64,000 bases of DNA from CAVPFA01 sp963703655 (GCA_963703655.1 CAVPFA010000003.1:186001-250000); one strand, 5' to 3'; numbered from the stretch's first letter, positions 9,136 through 17,501 are shown. Program-made: numbers and translations. The notes: generated by a model not told the origin, from the sequence alone.

Positions 9136-9684
9136 TTAGAAGATAAAGGGCACGAGCATCTTGGTCGAGCGCTTGTACACAGGGTAGGTGTCTGGGAACT
9201 GCTCGGTCATGAAGCGCTCCTCGACAGTCGCGCTGTAGACGAAGTAGACCCCGGCCAGGACCACGGCGATCAGCCACAGCCAGCTGAGCGCTACCGCGGT
9301 GCCGACACCGGCGAGGAGGATGCCCGAGTAGATCGGGTGGCGGACCAGGTGATAGGGGCCGCTTGTCACCAGCTCCGGATCGTCCTTCTGCGTCATCGGG
9401 GTGCCCCAGTTGCGCCCGATGTGCACGCGTGCCCAGATCGCGAACCCCAACCCTAGAGGCAAGAGGACGAGCCCGAAGCTAGCGCGCCACGGATCGGTGT
9501 TGAGGCCGTGGCCCCGAAGGGCTCCCAAGCGGATCAAGAGGATCACGGCGACAACGATCACCGCCCTGATGGGCAGCTCGCGGGACCACGGGACGCGCCC
9601 CGTCTTCATAGAAAATGCTGCCACGAGCCAGTACAGCCAGAACACCGCCCATCCGACGGCAAAGACGAGCTCGACCCCTCTCAT
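9136..9684 (-). CDS. Isoprenylcysteine carboxyl methyltransferase family membrane protein
   Basis: The 182-residue protein has four to five membrane helices and the family signature near its C-terminus: VTSGPYHLVRHPIYSGILLA followed by VEERFMTEQFPDTYPVYKRS. In this family (ICMT / PEMT-like) the RHPxY and E-E-x-F...Y..Y elements bind S-adenosylmethionine for methyl transfer to a small or lipid substrate at the membrane. Bacterial members act on unknown substrates. The ATG at 9684 is preceded by a spaced G-rich stretch. It is divergent from the SRPBCC gene at 9808 with 123 bases between, which must hold both promoters. Confidence 0.8.
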   Translation of the reverse strand: MRGVELVFAVGWAVFWLYWLVAAFSMKTGRVPWSRELPIRAVIVVAVILLIRLGALRGHGLNTDPWRASFGLVLLPLGLGFAIWARVHIGRNWGTPMTQKDDPELVTSGPYHLVRHPIYSGILLAGVGTAVALSWLWLIAVVLAGVYFVYSATVEERFMTEQFPDTYPVYKRSTKMLVPFIF

Positions 9685-9807
9685 CGTGACTCAGACTGCC
9701 ACAGTGCCTGGTTTCCTTGATGAGAGCCGGACCGATGAGCTCCGGTCCGTGGCTTCGTCATACTTGACACGAACCCTTCACTGAAAACCTGAACGAAGGA
9801 GCACCAG

Positions 9808-10356
9808 ATGACGACCAACGTACCGGGAGGCGGCCGCGTCCTGGGCAGCCTGCGATCGGCAGACGGCAAGGGCATCGTGCGCGTCGAAGACCGCTTCGAC
9901 ACCGATATCGACGACCTTTGGTCAGCACTCACCGATCCCAGCCGCCTGGCCCACTGGTACGGCCAAGTAGAGGGCGACCTCCGCCCCGGCGGAGAGTTCC
10001 GCCTATACCTCGAATCCGATGGTTGGGACGGCACCGGGCGCGTGGAAGCGTGCGAGTCCCCACGGCGGTTGCTGGTGACGACCAGGGAGTCGGACGAGTC
10101 TTGGCGGAAGGGTCGCGGTGCGGCGCCGTTCGACGAGGCCATTGAGGCCACGCTGACCGCTGACGGCGACCAGACCACCTTGGTCATCGAGATCCGGGGC
10201 CTGCCTCTGGACAAGATCGCCTTCTACGGGGCCGGCTGGCAGATCCACGCTGAGAATCTCGGCGCCTACCTCGCGGGGCGTGAGCGCGACGACAGCGAGA
10301 AGCGGTGGGACGAGCTTGTGCCCTCGTATCAGGACCTAGCGGCCGATATCGGCTAA
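9808..10356 (+). CDS. SRPBCC / AHSA1-family protein
   Basis: The 182-residue protein has the Aha1/START-like pattern: VRVEDRFDTDIDDLWSALTD followed by PSRLAHWYG, GDLRPGGEFRLYL, a central strand with RRLLVTTRE, and the C-terminal helix beginning FYGAGWQIHAENLGAYLAG. SRPBCC proteins bind hydrophobic ligands in a cavity; this group is usually stress-related or partnered with ArsR regulators, and none is adjacent here. Start at ATG 9808 fits the Shine-Dalgarno GAAGGAGC nine bases upstream. A TTGACA box lies about 45 bases before the start. It is probably a single-gene unit. Confidence 0.85.
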   Translation: MTTNVPGGGRVLGSLRSADGKGIVRVEDRFDTDIDDLWSALTDPSRLAHWYGQVEGDLRPGGEFRLYLESDGWDGTGRVEACESPRRLLVTTRESDESWRKGRGAAPFDEAIEATLTADGDQTTLVIEIRGLPLDKIAFYGAGWQIHAENLGAYLAGRERDDSEKRWDELVPSYQDLAADIG

Positions 10357-10407
10357 TACGGCAGCACGGCCGCTCCAGAAGCGACTGGGACATATGGCAG
10401 GAGGATT

Positions 10408-11025
10408 TTAGGAATTGCTAGAGGCCGCGCTCGTTGAGGCCAATTGGTGAGTTTGCGCGTCGTATTCGGATGTGAACAAGTAGGCCACAGCGAGGCTTCG
10501 ATATGGTCGCCAGCGCTCCGCCAGTTGGTTCAACTCCAGCTCCGTCGGGGCGTGGTCCAAACCGTACGCTCGCTGGACTGCGCGCCGCAGTGCAACGTCG
10601 CCAGGCAGGAACACGTCGGGCCGGTCGAGAGCTATCAGAAGGAATCCGTGCGCCGTCCATGGCCCGACGCCAGGTACGTTGGTCAGCACAGTTTCGACCT
10701 CGTCGTCGCTCATCTCACTCAACGCCTCTTCGCTGAGACGCCCGTCCACAAACCGTTCAGCGACAGCCCGCAACGTCGCGGCCTTCCGTGCCGACATGTC
10801 GCTCCCACGAAGCATTTGTGCATCTGCGCTCAGGAGCTCAGTCGGTGAGGGCAACCGCCCCCCGAAGTTCTCCACGAGCCGCGACAGGATGGCTCGTGTT
10901 GCCGCGACCGAAAGCTGTTGACCCAGAACCTGGAAGACAAGCGTGCCGAACGCGTCCAGTGGCGGCAACTCGTCCAGCCATGCCCGCGGGCGGAAATCCG
11001 GATAGGCGCGGATGAGGCGCGCCAT
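10408..11025 (-). CDS. DNA-3-methyladenine glycosylase, AlkA-like (HhH-GPD)
   Basis: This base-excision repair enzyme (205 residues from ATG 11025) carries the HhH-GPD core: helix LVFQVLGQQLSVAATRAILS, hairpin LTNVPGVGPWTAHGFLLIAL and the catalytic aspartate in FLPGDVALRRAV. It excises alkylated purines such as 3-methyladenine. The family normally has about 25 more N-terminal residues. Another frame starting at ATG 11099 encodes MEPKIATAARADPKAKHFLR and runs into the present frame around 11030-11045 with a one-base shift, while the residues just before Met in the present frame (NRPV) fit the family. So the true gene may be 10408-11099 with one indel. A paralogue follows upstream on the same strand. 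Confidence 0.85.
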   Translation of the reverse strand: MARLIRAYPDFRPRAWLDELPPLDAFGTLVFQVLGQQLSVAATRAILSRLVENFGGRLPSPTELLSADAQMLRGSDMSARKAATLRAVAERFVDGRLSEEALSEMSDDEVETVLTNVPGVGPWTAHGFLLIALDRPDVFLPGDVALRRAVQRAYGLDHAPTELELNQLAERWRPYRSLAVAYLFTSEYDAQTHQLASTSAASSNS

Positions 11026-11376
11026 GACTGGGCGGTTTCGCGAAGGAAGTGCTTTGCCTTGGGGTCGGCGCGTGCGGCGGTAGCAATCTTCGGCTCCATT
11101 TTTTCTCAGTCCATTCCCATCGGGTGAGGTCTCGAAAATGGGCCATCCGACCGGCCGGTCACGCCGAACGCATGGTGGGTGACACAGGCGCCAAGAGTGC
11201 CGTCGTACGCGTTCATGACCGCGCCAGACTCGCCAACAGGGCTAGAAGCTGTCTGAAGCATGTGCAGGCCGCCAGACTCGTTCAACCTTTCCCGTGCCCG
11301 TTGCGCTGATGAGAAGTCGGGAAGCAAAAAGGACTGCGACAGTTTCTTGTCCGCGCCGCAGGTCGGGGGTGTGGGA

Positions 11377-12024
11377 CTAACGGGTCACGGCGCTTCCAGC
11401 CGCCCCGGCGTAGATCTCCACCGCTCGCCAGCAGTACCAGGCCGCGACCGACCGATACGGGCGCAAGGGCTCGCCCAGGGCGGACAGCTGCTTCGGCGTC
11501 GGCATCGGAACGCCCCACGCCAACGCGTAGCCCTTCCGGACGGCCAGATCGCCCGTGGGCCACACATCCATGCGGCGGAGCTCAAAAAGAAGGAACATAT
11601 GAGCCGTCCACTCCCCGACGCCCCGTACTGCCGTCAACCGGGTGATCACCTCGTCATCAGGCTGGCGCGCCAGCCGGTGCGGCTCGAGGATGACGGTGCC
11701 GTCGACGACCTTGGTCGCCAAGTCGCGAAGAGATGCCGTCTTGTTAGCGGAGAGGCCGGCGGTCCGCATCTGCTCGTCGGTTAGCGCGAGCACCGCCTCC
11801 GGCTCGACCCGCCCGTCCAGGCTGCTGATTAGGCGACCGTGGATTGCCGCGGCGGCCCGACCAGCCAGCTGCTGGTACACGATCGACTGCACGAGCGAGG
11901 CGAAATGCATGTCCTGAGGCTTGCTGATCCGCATTGGGCCCGCCGGCGCCAGTAGGGAGGCCATCACCGGGTCGCGCTCCGCCAGGACCGCGGCCGCCGC
12001 GGGGTAACTCGTTCGCGGACTCAT
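11377..12024 (-). CDS. DNA-3-methyladenine glycosylase, AlkA-like (HhH-GPD), second copy
   Basis: The 215-residue protein is a second HhH-GPD glycosylase only distantly similar to the one at 10408. It has HFASLVQSIVYQQLAGRAAA, the hairpin LTAVRGVGEWTAHMFLLFEL and the catalytic-aspartate segment DVWPTGDLAVRKGYAL. It would remove alkylated bases from DNA. The ATG at 12024 overlaps the stop of the upstream small gene by four bases (ATGA), so the two are translationally coupled. Gene order suggests a transcript that begins with the oxidoreductase cluster upstream or with the small gene. Confidence 0.88.
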   Translation of the reverse strand: MSPRTSYPAAAAVLAERDPVMASLLAPAGPMRISKPQDMHFASLVQSIVYQQLAGRAAAAIHGRLISSLDGRVEPEAVLALTDEQMRTAGLSANKTASLRDLATKVVDGTVILEPHRLARQPDDEVITRLTAVRGVGEWTAHMFLLFELRRMDVWPTGDLAVRKGYALAWGVPMPTPKQLSALGEPLRPYRSVAAWYCWRAVEIYAGAAGSAVTR

Positions 12025-12362
12025 CGGTACCGACTCTGTGGGTTAAGGGTGCGCCTGGCGGCCGGTAGGTCGAGGATTGCGCGGAGACAATGGTGAGACA
12101 GAAAATCTTTGCGTCCCGAAGCGAGGAGTATTTGGTCTAGATCGCCTCCTCGGGCAGGATGCTCCTTTCGTGGTCGCCGCCGTACTTGCCTCGCTCGATT
12201 ATCCCCGTAGCCGTCGAGGGCCACTCGAACCTCCGCGCTGACCCCGTCGCCGTAGTCGAACAGATCAAACGCAGGAAGCATCGAGTCGCGGTCCTTCGTG
12301 CGGAACATGGACTTGATGTCCCGCTCGAAGCTGAGCTCGCTGCCTTCGCTTGGTGATGCCAT
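12021..12362 (-). CDS. Small conserved protein, C-terminal half divergent
   Basis: The first 36 residues (MASPSEGSELSFERDIKSMF, then RTKDRDSMLPAFDLFDYGD) match a widespread uncharacterised family of about 70 residues whose members start LSFERDIKPLFREKDR. In that family the sequence then continues through a helix to a motif around MPCDG; here that motif is absent and the rest is basic and atypical. A frameshift after residue 36 is possible: another frame ends at 12137 with HERSILPEEAI. The stop overlaps the ATG of the glycosylase gene by four bases, which supports the present frame end. Function is unknown. Confidence 0.5.
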   Translation of the reverse strand: MASPSEGSELSFERDIKSMFRTKDRDSMLPAFDLFDYGDGVSAEVRVALDGYGDNRARQVRRRPRKEHPARGGDLDQILLASGRKDFLSHHCLRAILDLPAARRTLNPQSRYR

Positions 12363-12429
12363 GTCACTACCTCCTTGTCAATGAGAGCGGGGCCACTCTT
12401 GGGCAGTACGAACTCGTCGATGGGTCGAA

Positions 12430-14007
12430 TCAGGCAGCACCGATGGCGGCCGCCGGCACTCCAGCGCGAGCAGCGCAGAGGTGCGTGCGCAAATCGCGCG
12501 CGACCTTCTCTGCGATCGCCAGGCATGTCAGCATCGTGACGTTGGATGGTGGCGTCGGCATGATCGACGCGTCGGCCACGCTCAGGCTGGAAACGCCTCG
12601 CACGGCACCGGTCGCGTCCACGACGGCCCGCGGATCGTTGCGCGGGCCCATGCGCACGGTACCGTTGGCGTGGTTATAGAAGCTCACGCCTGCCTTCAGA
12701 ATCGGTGTGAGCGTGTCCGCGTCGTCGCTGACAGCGTCGCCTGGGAACAGCTCGCCCTCGTGGAGCGAGGCGAGCGGCTCGGTGCGGGCCAGCCTGCGTG
12801 CCAAGCGGATCCCTTCGACCATCGAAGCGACGTCCCACGGGTCAGCGAGCAGGTTGACGTCGATCCGCGGCGGAACACGGGGGTCCGGCGAGACGACCGT
12901 CACTCGCCCACGTGACCGCGGCTTGAGGAGCCCCACGTTGATCTCGAACGCGACGCCGGTGGGGCTCATCTCGCCTGGGGCGAATGTGGTCGGGAATACG
13001 TGCAGCCACGGGCGACCCGGGCTGCCGGGTTCGGCGACGGTCATCATCGTCTGCACGGGCGGCGTCCGCTCCGTCAGCTTCGCGGGATCGCCCGCGAACA
13101 CCGCGCTGATGAACGGTTGTTCGGCGAGGTGGGCGCCGACGCCGGGCACATCAGCCACCACGTCGATTCCGAGTGAGGTTAGCTCGTCCGCCGGTCCGAT
13201 CCCCGAACGCATCAAGATGGCTGGGCTGCCGTACGCGCCGGCGCAAAGAACAACGTGCCCGGCATGCAGCAGCTCGCCGGACACGAGCACCATGCCAACC
13301 GCTCGTCCTTCGTCGATCACCACGTGATCGACCTCCGCGTGGCCCCGGATCTCGAGGTTCGTGCGCTGGCGCACGCGCTCAAGATACGCAATCGAGCTGT
13401 CATGACGGACGCCGTCGACGACGTTGCGCGCGACCACGCCAACGCCGATGTGATCCGGGCCGTTCACATCTTCGACCCGCCGAAAGCCGCTTTCGGTCGC
13501 CGTGCGGATGAACGAGCGGTGCAGCAGGGTCAAACGATCCGTGTAGCGGCGGATCGGCACCGGACCCCCCCGACCGTGGTAGCGCACGTCACCCTCGGGG
13601 TCGTCCTCGAGGCGGCGAAAGTCGTCGAGCAGCTGCTCGAAGGACCACCCCGGGTTGCCCAGCCGTGACCACTCGTCGTAGTCCTCTGGCGTCCCGCGAC
13701 CCGCGACCGCTCCGTTGTGCGCCGATGAGCCGCCGATCACCTTCGCGCGCGGCACCGGGATCGAACGCCCGAGGACTCCCGGCTCGCTCTGGTAGCCCCA
13801 GTCGTGGGAGCTCGGAAAGTGGTCGGCGTCGAGCAGGTCCTCGGGCACGTCGCTCGTCGCCGCGTAGTCCGGTCCCGCCTCGAGAAGCAGCACCTGCACC
13901 GACGAGTCCTCGCTCAATCGCTCGCCGAGCACGCTTCCCGCTGCCCCGCCCCCGACGATCAGGAAATCTGCGCTGTCGCCGCCGCGGTTATTTGACGAAT
14001 CGAACAT
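12430..14007 (-). CDS. GMC-family FAD-dependent oxidoreductase
   Basis: The 525-residue enzyme starts MFDSSNNRGGDSADFLIVGG at ATG 14007, chosen because AAAGGAG stands six bases upstream. The N-terminal FAD-binding Rossmann motif is FLIVGGGAAGSVLGERLSED, followed by VIGGSSAHNG (GMC signature 1) and AGAYGSPAILMRSGIGP (signature 2). The C-terminus has NHANGTVRMG with the catalytic histidine and PPSNVTMLTCLAIAEKVA with the partner asparagine. GMC enzymes oxidise alcohols, choline or sugars to carbonyls with FAD. It lies downstream of a VOC protein and an SDR in a probable MerR-controlled operon, which suggests two-step oxidation of an alcohol substrate. Confidence 0.9.
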   Translation of the reverse strand: MFDSSNNRGGDSADFLIVGGGAAGSVLGERLSEDSSVQVLLLEAGPDYAATSDVPEDLLDADHFPSSHDWGYQSEPGVLGRSIPVPRAKVIGGSSAHNGAVAGRGTPEDYDEWSRLGNPGWSFEQLLDDFRRLEDDPEGDVRYHGRGGPVPIRRYTDRLTLLHRSFIRTATESGFRRVEDVNGPDHIGVGVVARNVVDGVRHDSSIAYLERVRQRTNLEIRGHAEVDHVVIDEGRAVGMVLVSGELLHAGHVVLCAGAYGSPAILMRSGIGPADELTSLGIDVVADVPGVGAHLAEQPFISAVFAGDPAKLTERTPPVQTMMTVAEPGSPGRPWLHVFPTTFAPGEMSPTGVAFEINVGLLKPRSRGRVTVVSPDPRVPPRIDVNLLADPWDVASMVEGIRLARRLARTEPLASLHEGELFPGDAVSDDADTLTPILKAGVSFYNHANGTVRMGPRNDPRAVVDATGAVRGVSSLSVADASIMPTPPSNVTMLTCLAIAEKVARDLRTHLCAARAGVPAAAIGAA

Positions 14008-14167
14008 GGCCTGCTCCTTTCGGGTTGGTGTGTGACTTCTGGACGCGGTCGCTGGGTGCCTGGCGCCCCCACGAGTTCGGCTTCTGAATCGAGGAAGCTC
14101 ATGTCTGCGACGTACGCCCGTTCGATAGCCGCCGTCCGACGCCCGCCAGCGGTACACCCCTCGGCGG

Positions 14168-14578
14168 TCACTCGCTCGTCCCGCGGTTCTTGTGCTCCAT
14201 GAGGTGCAGGGTCACCCCGAACGTCGTCTCCGGAGCCGTGAAGATGTAGTGGACATCGTCGGTCTCATATTCGCCCTGCAAGACGACGCCTCGGCGTGCC
14301 AGTTCGGCCTTGGCGTCTTCGAGGTTGTCAACCTCAAGTCCGAGATGGCCGAAGACCGTAGTCTCGCCATCCTTGAGCTTCGGCATGCCGAAACCAGCAG
14401 CGCGGACTTCGATCAACTCCAACGGCGTTTCACCGGATAGCAGGACTTGCAGGTCGATGTCGCGAACGTGAAGCCGCTCGCCAACGGCTCTGCCGTCAAC
14501 GGTGTCGCTCGCCCGAGCGATGGTTTCGTCGATGTCGCGCACCACGAATGCGATGTGATCCAACCCAAGTATCTTCAT
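14168..14578 (-). CDS. VOC (glyoxalase/bleomycin-resistance fold) family protein
   Basis: The 136-residue protein begins MKILGLDHIAFVVRDIDETI at ATG 14578, with AAAGGA eleven bases upstream; an earlier in-frame ATG at 14662 lacks such a site. The two beta-alpha-beta-beta-beta modules of the vicinal oxygen chelate fold are clear: LDHIAFVV with the metal histidine at the start, LELIEV with a glutamate ligand, then VFGHLGLEVDNLEDA and VTLHLMEHK. The pattern is closest to methylmalonyl-CoA epimerase or lactoylglutathione lyase-like proteins, so an isomerase, lyase or epimerase is likely. It sits between the SDR and GMC genes. Confidence 0.8.
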   Translation of the reverse strand: MKILGLDHIAFVVRDIDETIARASDTVDGRAVGERLHVRDIDLQVLLSGETPLELIEVRAAGFGMPKLKDGETTVFGHLGLEVDNLEDAKAELARRGVVLQGEYETDDVHYIFTAPETTFGVTLHLMEHKNRGTSE

Positions 14579-14665
14579 GGAACTCAGTCCTTTCTCTTGT
14601 TTTCTGTTGTTGGTTGTCGGTTGTTGCTTGTTGACGGGTACCGCGTGGCTCGCGGTTGACATCTC

Positions 14666-15447
14666 TCAGGCGTGTAGAAACGCCCCTCTGTCCACGCCAA
14701 GGGTCTGGCCGGTGATGTAGTGGGCGTCGTCGGAGGCTAGGAACAGCAGGGCCGGCGCGATATCCAGGTGTGGATCGCCGAGGCGTCCCATGGGAATGGC
14801 GGCGACGGCCGCGGCCATTCCCTCGGGATTGGCGCGCTCGATTTCATTCGCGGAGTCAGTCTTGGCCGTCGGGGCGACGAGGTTGGCGGTGATCCCATAC
14901 GGAGCCCACTCCCGGGCTGCGGTCCGCGTCAGGCTGCGGACCGCCTCCTTGGTGATGTTGTAGCCAACGGTCCCTGCGTTGCCGATCATGCCGTACATGG
15001 ACGCGAAGTTGATGATCCGGCCGCCGTGCTCTCGCATGTGCGGGAACGCGGCCTGCATCGCCCAGAACGTCCCGCGGAACCCGGTGTCGAACGTCCAGTC
15101 GAGTTCCGCGTCGTCGAACGACTCGAGCGGCGTCGGGATGGGCAGGCCGGTGGGCTGCTTCCGGGTGCCCCAGGACTGGCGTTGTTGACCAGGATGTCGA
15201 GGCCCCCGTAGGTCTCGACTGCGAACCTCACCATCTCGACGACGTCGGACTTGATGCCGATGTCGGTGAGCTTGGCGATCGCGGTACCACCGGCCGCCTC
15301 GATCGCTTCCGCGGCGGCAACGCATGCATCCACTGAGCGCGATGCGATCACGACCCGGGCGCCTTCGCGCGCGTAAAGGTCGGCGATCGCCCTGCCGATG
15401 CCGCGACCAGCGCCGGTGACGATGGCCGTCCGGCCCGCGAGCTGCAA
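14666..15447 (-). CDS. SDR-family oxidoreductase, interrupted by one frameshift
   Basis: Two frames join to a complete short-chain dehydrogenase of about 260 residues. The first (ATG 15447) has the NAD(P) motif VTGAGRGIGRAIADLYAREG and the structural motif DILVNNA. The frame then shifts by one base near 15180, where one C of a GCCC run appears to be missing, and continues SWGTRKQPTGLPIPTPLES, IINFASMYGMIGNAGTVGYN with YxxxK (YNITK), and ends TGQTLGVDRGAFLHA. The enzyme would oxidise a secondary alcohol in the cytoplasm. It starts the SDR/VOC/GMC cluster and is divergent from the MerR regulator. I think the shift is more likely a sequencing error than a true mutation. Confidence 0.8.
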
Positions 15448-15560
15448 TCGGCCATTAACAGTGGCGTTTGGCGTGTCGCCCCCCTACCGCCTGATGCGTG
15501 TGAGTCGATAGTCACGTTGTGCTCCTCGTTTCTGCGGAGATCGGTCAGTCCACCATCTCC

Positions 15561-15618
15561 CCTCCCGCGGTGGGAGGGTCAAGAGCGGATTTGCAGTTTG
15601 ACCCTCCCACGGTGGGAG
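15561..15618. promoter_or_regulatory. Two MerR-type dyad operators between SDR and merR
   Basis: Two near-identical dyads stand 43 bases apart: CCTCCC-GCGGT-GGGAGG (15561-15577) and CTCCC-ACGGT-GGGAG (15604-15618). The second begins with TTGACCCTCCC, so a -35 box is built into it, typical of MerR activators that untwist a long spacer. One dyad could serve the merR gene (start 15634) and the other the divergent SDR gene (start 15447). Confidence 0.7.
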
Positions 15619-15633
15619 AGCGAAACTTCGTTC

Positions 15634-16467
15634 GTGAGTTCGACGCTGACCATCGGTGACTTCTCACGGGCCACGCACCTAAGCGTGAAGATGCTTCGCC
15701 ATTACCACGAGGTCGGCCTTTTGGAGCCGGTCGAAGTCGACGTGGACAGCGGTTACCGGCACTACGCCACCGAGCAGATCGTCACTGCGCAAATCATCCG
15801 CCGCTTTCGCGACCTCGAGATGCCACTTGAGGACATCCAGACCGTGCTTCAGGCTTCCGATGTCGAGACCCGCAGCCGGGTAATCGCCAATCATCTAGCC
15901 CGCCTGGAGTCCAGCCTCGCTCGGACCCAAGAAACAGTCGCATCTGTGCGGAGTCTGTTGGATCGCCCCCACGACAGCGCTGTTCCGATTGATCACCGTC
16001 ATGTCGCCGCTCAGCCCGCCGCAGCCATCTCGGATGTCGTCGAAAAGTCCGAGGTTGTGGCCTGGTATCGAGGAGCCATGGGCGAAGTGGCTGCCACGCT
16101 GTCCGCTCAGGGCATCAACCCGGCCGGGCCCCTCGGGGGCATCTACGACACAGAGCTCTTCACCGACGACCGGGGGCAGGTCACGATCTTCATTCCATGC
16201 GATCCGTTGCCACAGCAAGTCGGACGCGTCAGTGCCACCGTGATCCCACCAGCGGAGCTCGCTATGACCGTCCATCTCGGTTCCAACACCGAAGTCGACC
16301 GAACCTACGGCGCCCTCGCCGATTACGTGACCCAGCATGCGCTCGCCGTCGAGGGACCGATTCGTGAGTACTACCTCGTCGGCCCCTCCGACACCCCAGA
16401 CGAATCGTTGTGGCGAACCGAAATTAGATGGCCGATCTTCCAAACCCGGCCCAGGTCGCAACCATAA
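15634..16467 (+). CDS. MerR-family regulator with GyrI-like effector domain
   Basis: The 277-residue protein starts at GTG 15634 (MSSTLTIGDFSRATHLSVKM), the place where the MerR winged helix begins; longer frames run through the operators. The HTH (LTIGDFSRATHLSVKMLRHY) and wing (GYRHYATEQIVTAQIIRRFR) are followed by a dimerisation coiled coil (residues about 80-110) and a C-terminal GyrI-like/AraC effector domain of about 150 residues (IPPAELAMTVHLGSNTEVDR, AVEGPIREYYLVGPSDTPDE). This resembles BmrR/TipA-type drug- or metabolite-sensing activators. It is divergent from the SDR/VOC/GMC cluster and shares the dyads at 15561-15618, so that cluster is its likely target. Confidence 0.88.
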   Translation: MSSTLTIGDFSRATHLSVKMLRHYHEVGLLEPVEVDVDSGYRHYATEQIVTAQIIRRFRDLEMPLEDIQTVLQASDVETRSRVIANHLARLESSLARTQETVASVRSLLDRPHDSAVPIDHRHVAAQPAAAISDVVEKSEVVAWYRGAMGEVAATLSAQGINPAGPLGGIYDTELFTDDRGQVTIFIPCDPLPQQVGRVSATVIPPAELAMTVHLGSNTEVDRTYGALADYVTQHALAVEGPIREYYLVGPSDTPDESLWRTEIRWPIFQTRPRSQP

Positions 16468-16484
16468 ATAACTGCTGGTAGGGA

Positions 16485-16532
16485 TCAGAGACCGCGCGCG
16501 AACTCGGCCGGGTTGAGCCCAACCGAATTCAT
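16485..16532 (-). CDS. Possible 15-residue micro-ORF
   Basis: A strong Shine-Dalgarno (GGAGGAGGGA, read on the minus strand at about 16540-16550) precedes ATG 16532 and the short frame MNSVGLNPAEFARGL. It lies 125 bases downstream of the VapC stop and convergent to the merR gene. Only the ribosome site and the start support it, so it may be the remnant of a longer gene or chance. Confidence 0.25.
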   Translation of the reverse strand: MNSVGLNPAEFARGL

Positions 16533-16657
16533 CGATATATCCCTCCTCCCAAAGTCCCGCTCCGCATAACCCCAGCAGCGTAGGTACGGGCTGCGACAGC
16601 GTCTTCGGGGCCCCACGAACCCGTTAAGGGCCGCCAAGGTCGCGCGCCACAACAGCA

Positions 16658-17041
16658 TCATCGTCGTAGATCGACGATCGGCCACGCTGGATCGCCTTCC
16701 AGAATCTCCGAATCGCCGGTGAGCAATCGTGACCCGTGCGCCAACGCCGTCGCGACTGCAAACGCGTCGGCGTATGCCATCCGGTGTCCCGCTTTCACTC
16801 GGGCAGCTTCGAGCACTCGCTCTTCAGTCGGTAGATCGAGACTGAGCAACCGACGGAGTTCGCGCACCACCCCGCGCGAGCGGTCAGCGCCAGCTCGCCG
16901 CTCGAGCACGTACGCGACCTCGCCGACGTTGATCCAGCTCATGATCGGGCGGCTCGCGAGAGCTTCCTGCACACGGCTGGCCGCGGGTTCCTCGCCCTCG
17001 AGCCAGGCGAGTATGGCCCACGAATCGAGACACTCGGTCAC
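16658..17041 (-). CDS. vapC: PIN-domain toxin (VapC-like ribonuclease)
   Basis: The 127-residue protein has the PIN layout: the first acidic residue in CLDSWAILAWLEGE, a glutamate in INVGEVAYVLERR, the third acid in MAYADAFAVATALAHGSRLL and a final TGD. These acids bind Mg2+ and cleave RNA in VapC toxins. The ATG at 17041 overlaps the stop of the antitoxin gene by four bases, the usual VapBC coupling. The module lies immediately outside the left attachment repeat of the tRNA-Gly island. Confidence 0.85.
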   Translation of the reverse strand: MTECLDSWAILAWLEGEEPAASRVQEALASRPIMSWINVGEVAYVLERRAGADRSRGVVRELRRLLSLDLPTEERVLEAARVKAGHRMAYADAFAVATALAHGSRLLTGDSEILEGDPAWPIVDLRR

Positions 17042-17256
17042 CGGTCGCGTTCCGCACGGTGATCAGCTTCGAGCTCCGACAGGAGACCACGACCCGCCAA
17101 GCTCCCGCGAAGACTTGTTTGCTCCCGAACGGGCTCGACCCTTACGGCTGTGCCATCGAGAGAAAAATCGACCTCATCGCCGGGCGCGATGCCTAGACGG
17201 TCGCGCATCGATTTCGGAATCACTACCTGCCCCTTGGGGCCAACACGGTAAGTCAT
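17038..17256 (-). CDS. vapB: AbrB/MazE-type antitoxin (VapB-like)
   Basis: The 72-residue protein begins MTYRVGPKGQVVIPKSMRDR, then LGIAPGDEVDFSLDGTAVRV: the swapped-hairpin AbrB DNA-binding fold. The C-terminal part (ELEADHRAERDR) is charged and would wrap around the PIN toxin. It would neutralise VapC and repress its own operon. Its start at 17256 is only 23 bases from the attachment repeat at 17279, so the promoter may lie inside the island end or the tRNA fragment. Confidence 0.85.
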   Translation of the reverse strand: MTYRVGPKGQVVIPKSMRDRLGIAPGDEVDFSLDGTAVRVEPVREQTSLRGSLAGRGLLSELEADHRAERDR

Positions 17257-17278
17257 ACCGATGAGTATAACTTCAATG

Positions 17279-17325
17279 GGAGCGGACGACGGGATTCGAA
17301 CCCGCGACCCTCACCTTGGCAAGGT
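17279..17325 (-). repeat. Left attachment repeat (tRNA-Gly 3' fragment)
   Basis: The 47 bases run from GGAGCGGACGACGGGATTCG to CCTTGGCAAGGT, the complement of the tRNA-Gly 3' end through the T arm to the anticodon stem. They differ from 36533-36579 at one position only (17304 G against 36558 A). Beyond 17325 the similarity to tRNA stops, so this is not a functional tRNA. Confidence 0.88.
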
Positions 17326-17426
17326 TCTGGGAAACGTCCAGGCAGAGGACTCGAGGGCGCTGACGTGGTCTTCCGTCCAGGAAGACGTCCACTGCGTCCA
17401 TCCACTGCGCCCCTGTTAGTAGAGCG

Positions 17427-17501
17427 CTCTACTACCGGTTCAGATCGATCGCGGCAACTCCGCTGCGCGCGGTCTCCCTTCAAGTTTGAGACGACATCAG
17501 C
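17427..17501 (+). repeat. Dispersed intergenic repeat, copy 2, with 18-base palindrome
   Basis: This segment (GCTCTACTACCGGTTCAGAT through AAGTTTGAGACGACATCAGC) repeats 6305-6375. Its left edge overlaps the perfect palindrome TAGTAGAGCGCTCTACTA at 17417-17434, of which copy 1 keeps only half. It lies between the left attachment repeat and the ABC transporter genes. No coding function is apparent. Confidence 0.75.

Noticed and set aside
17279..17325. A second functional tRNA-Gly
   Set aside because: Only the 3' portion to the anticodon stem is present; the D arm and 5' acceptor strand are missing.
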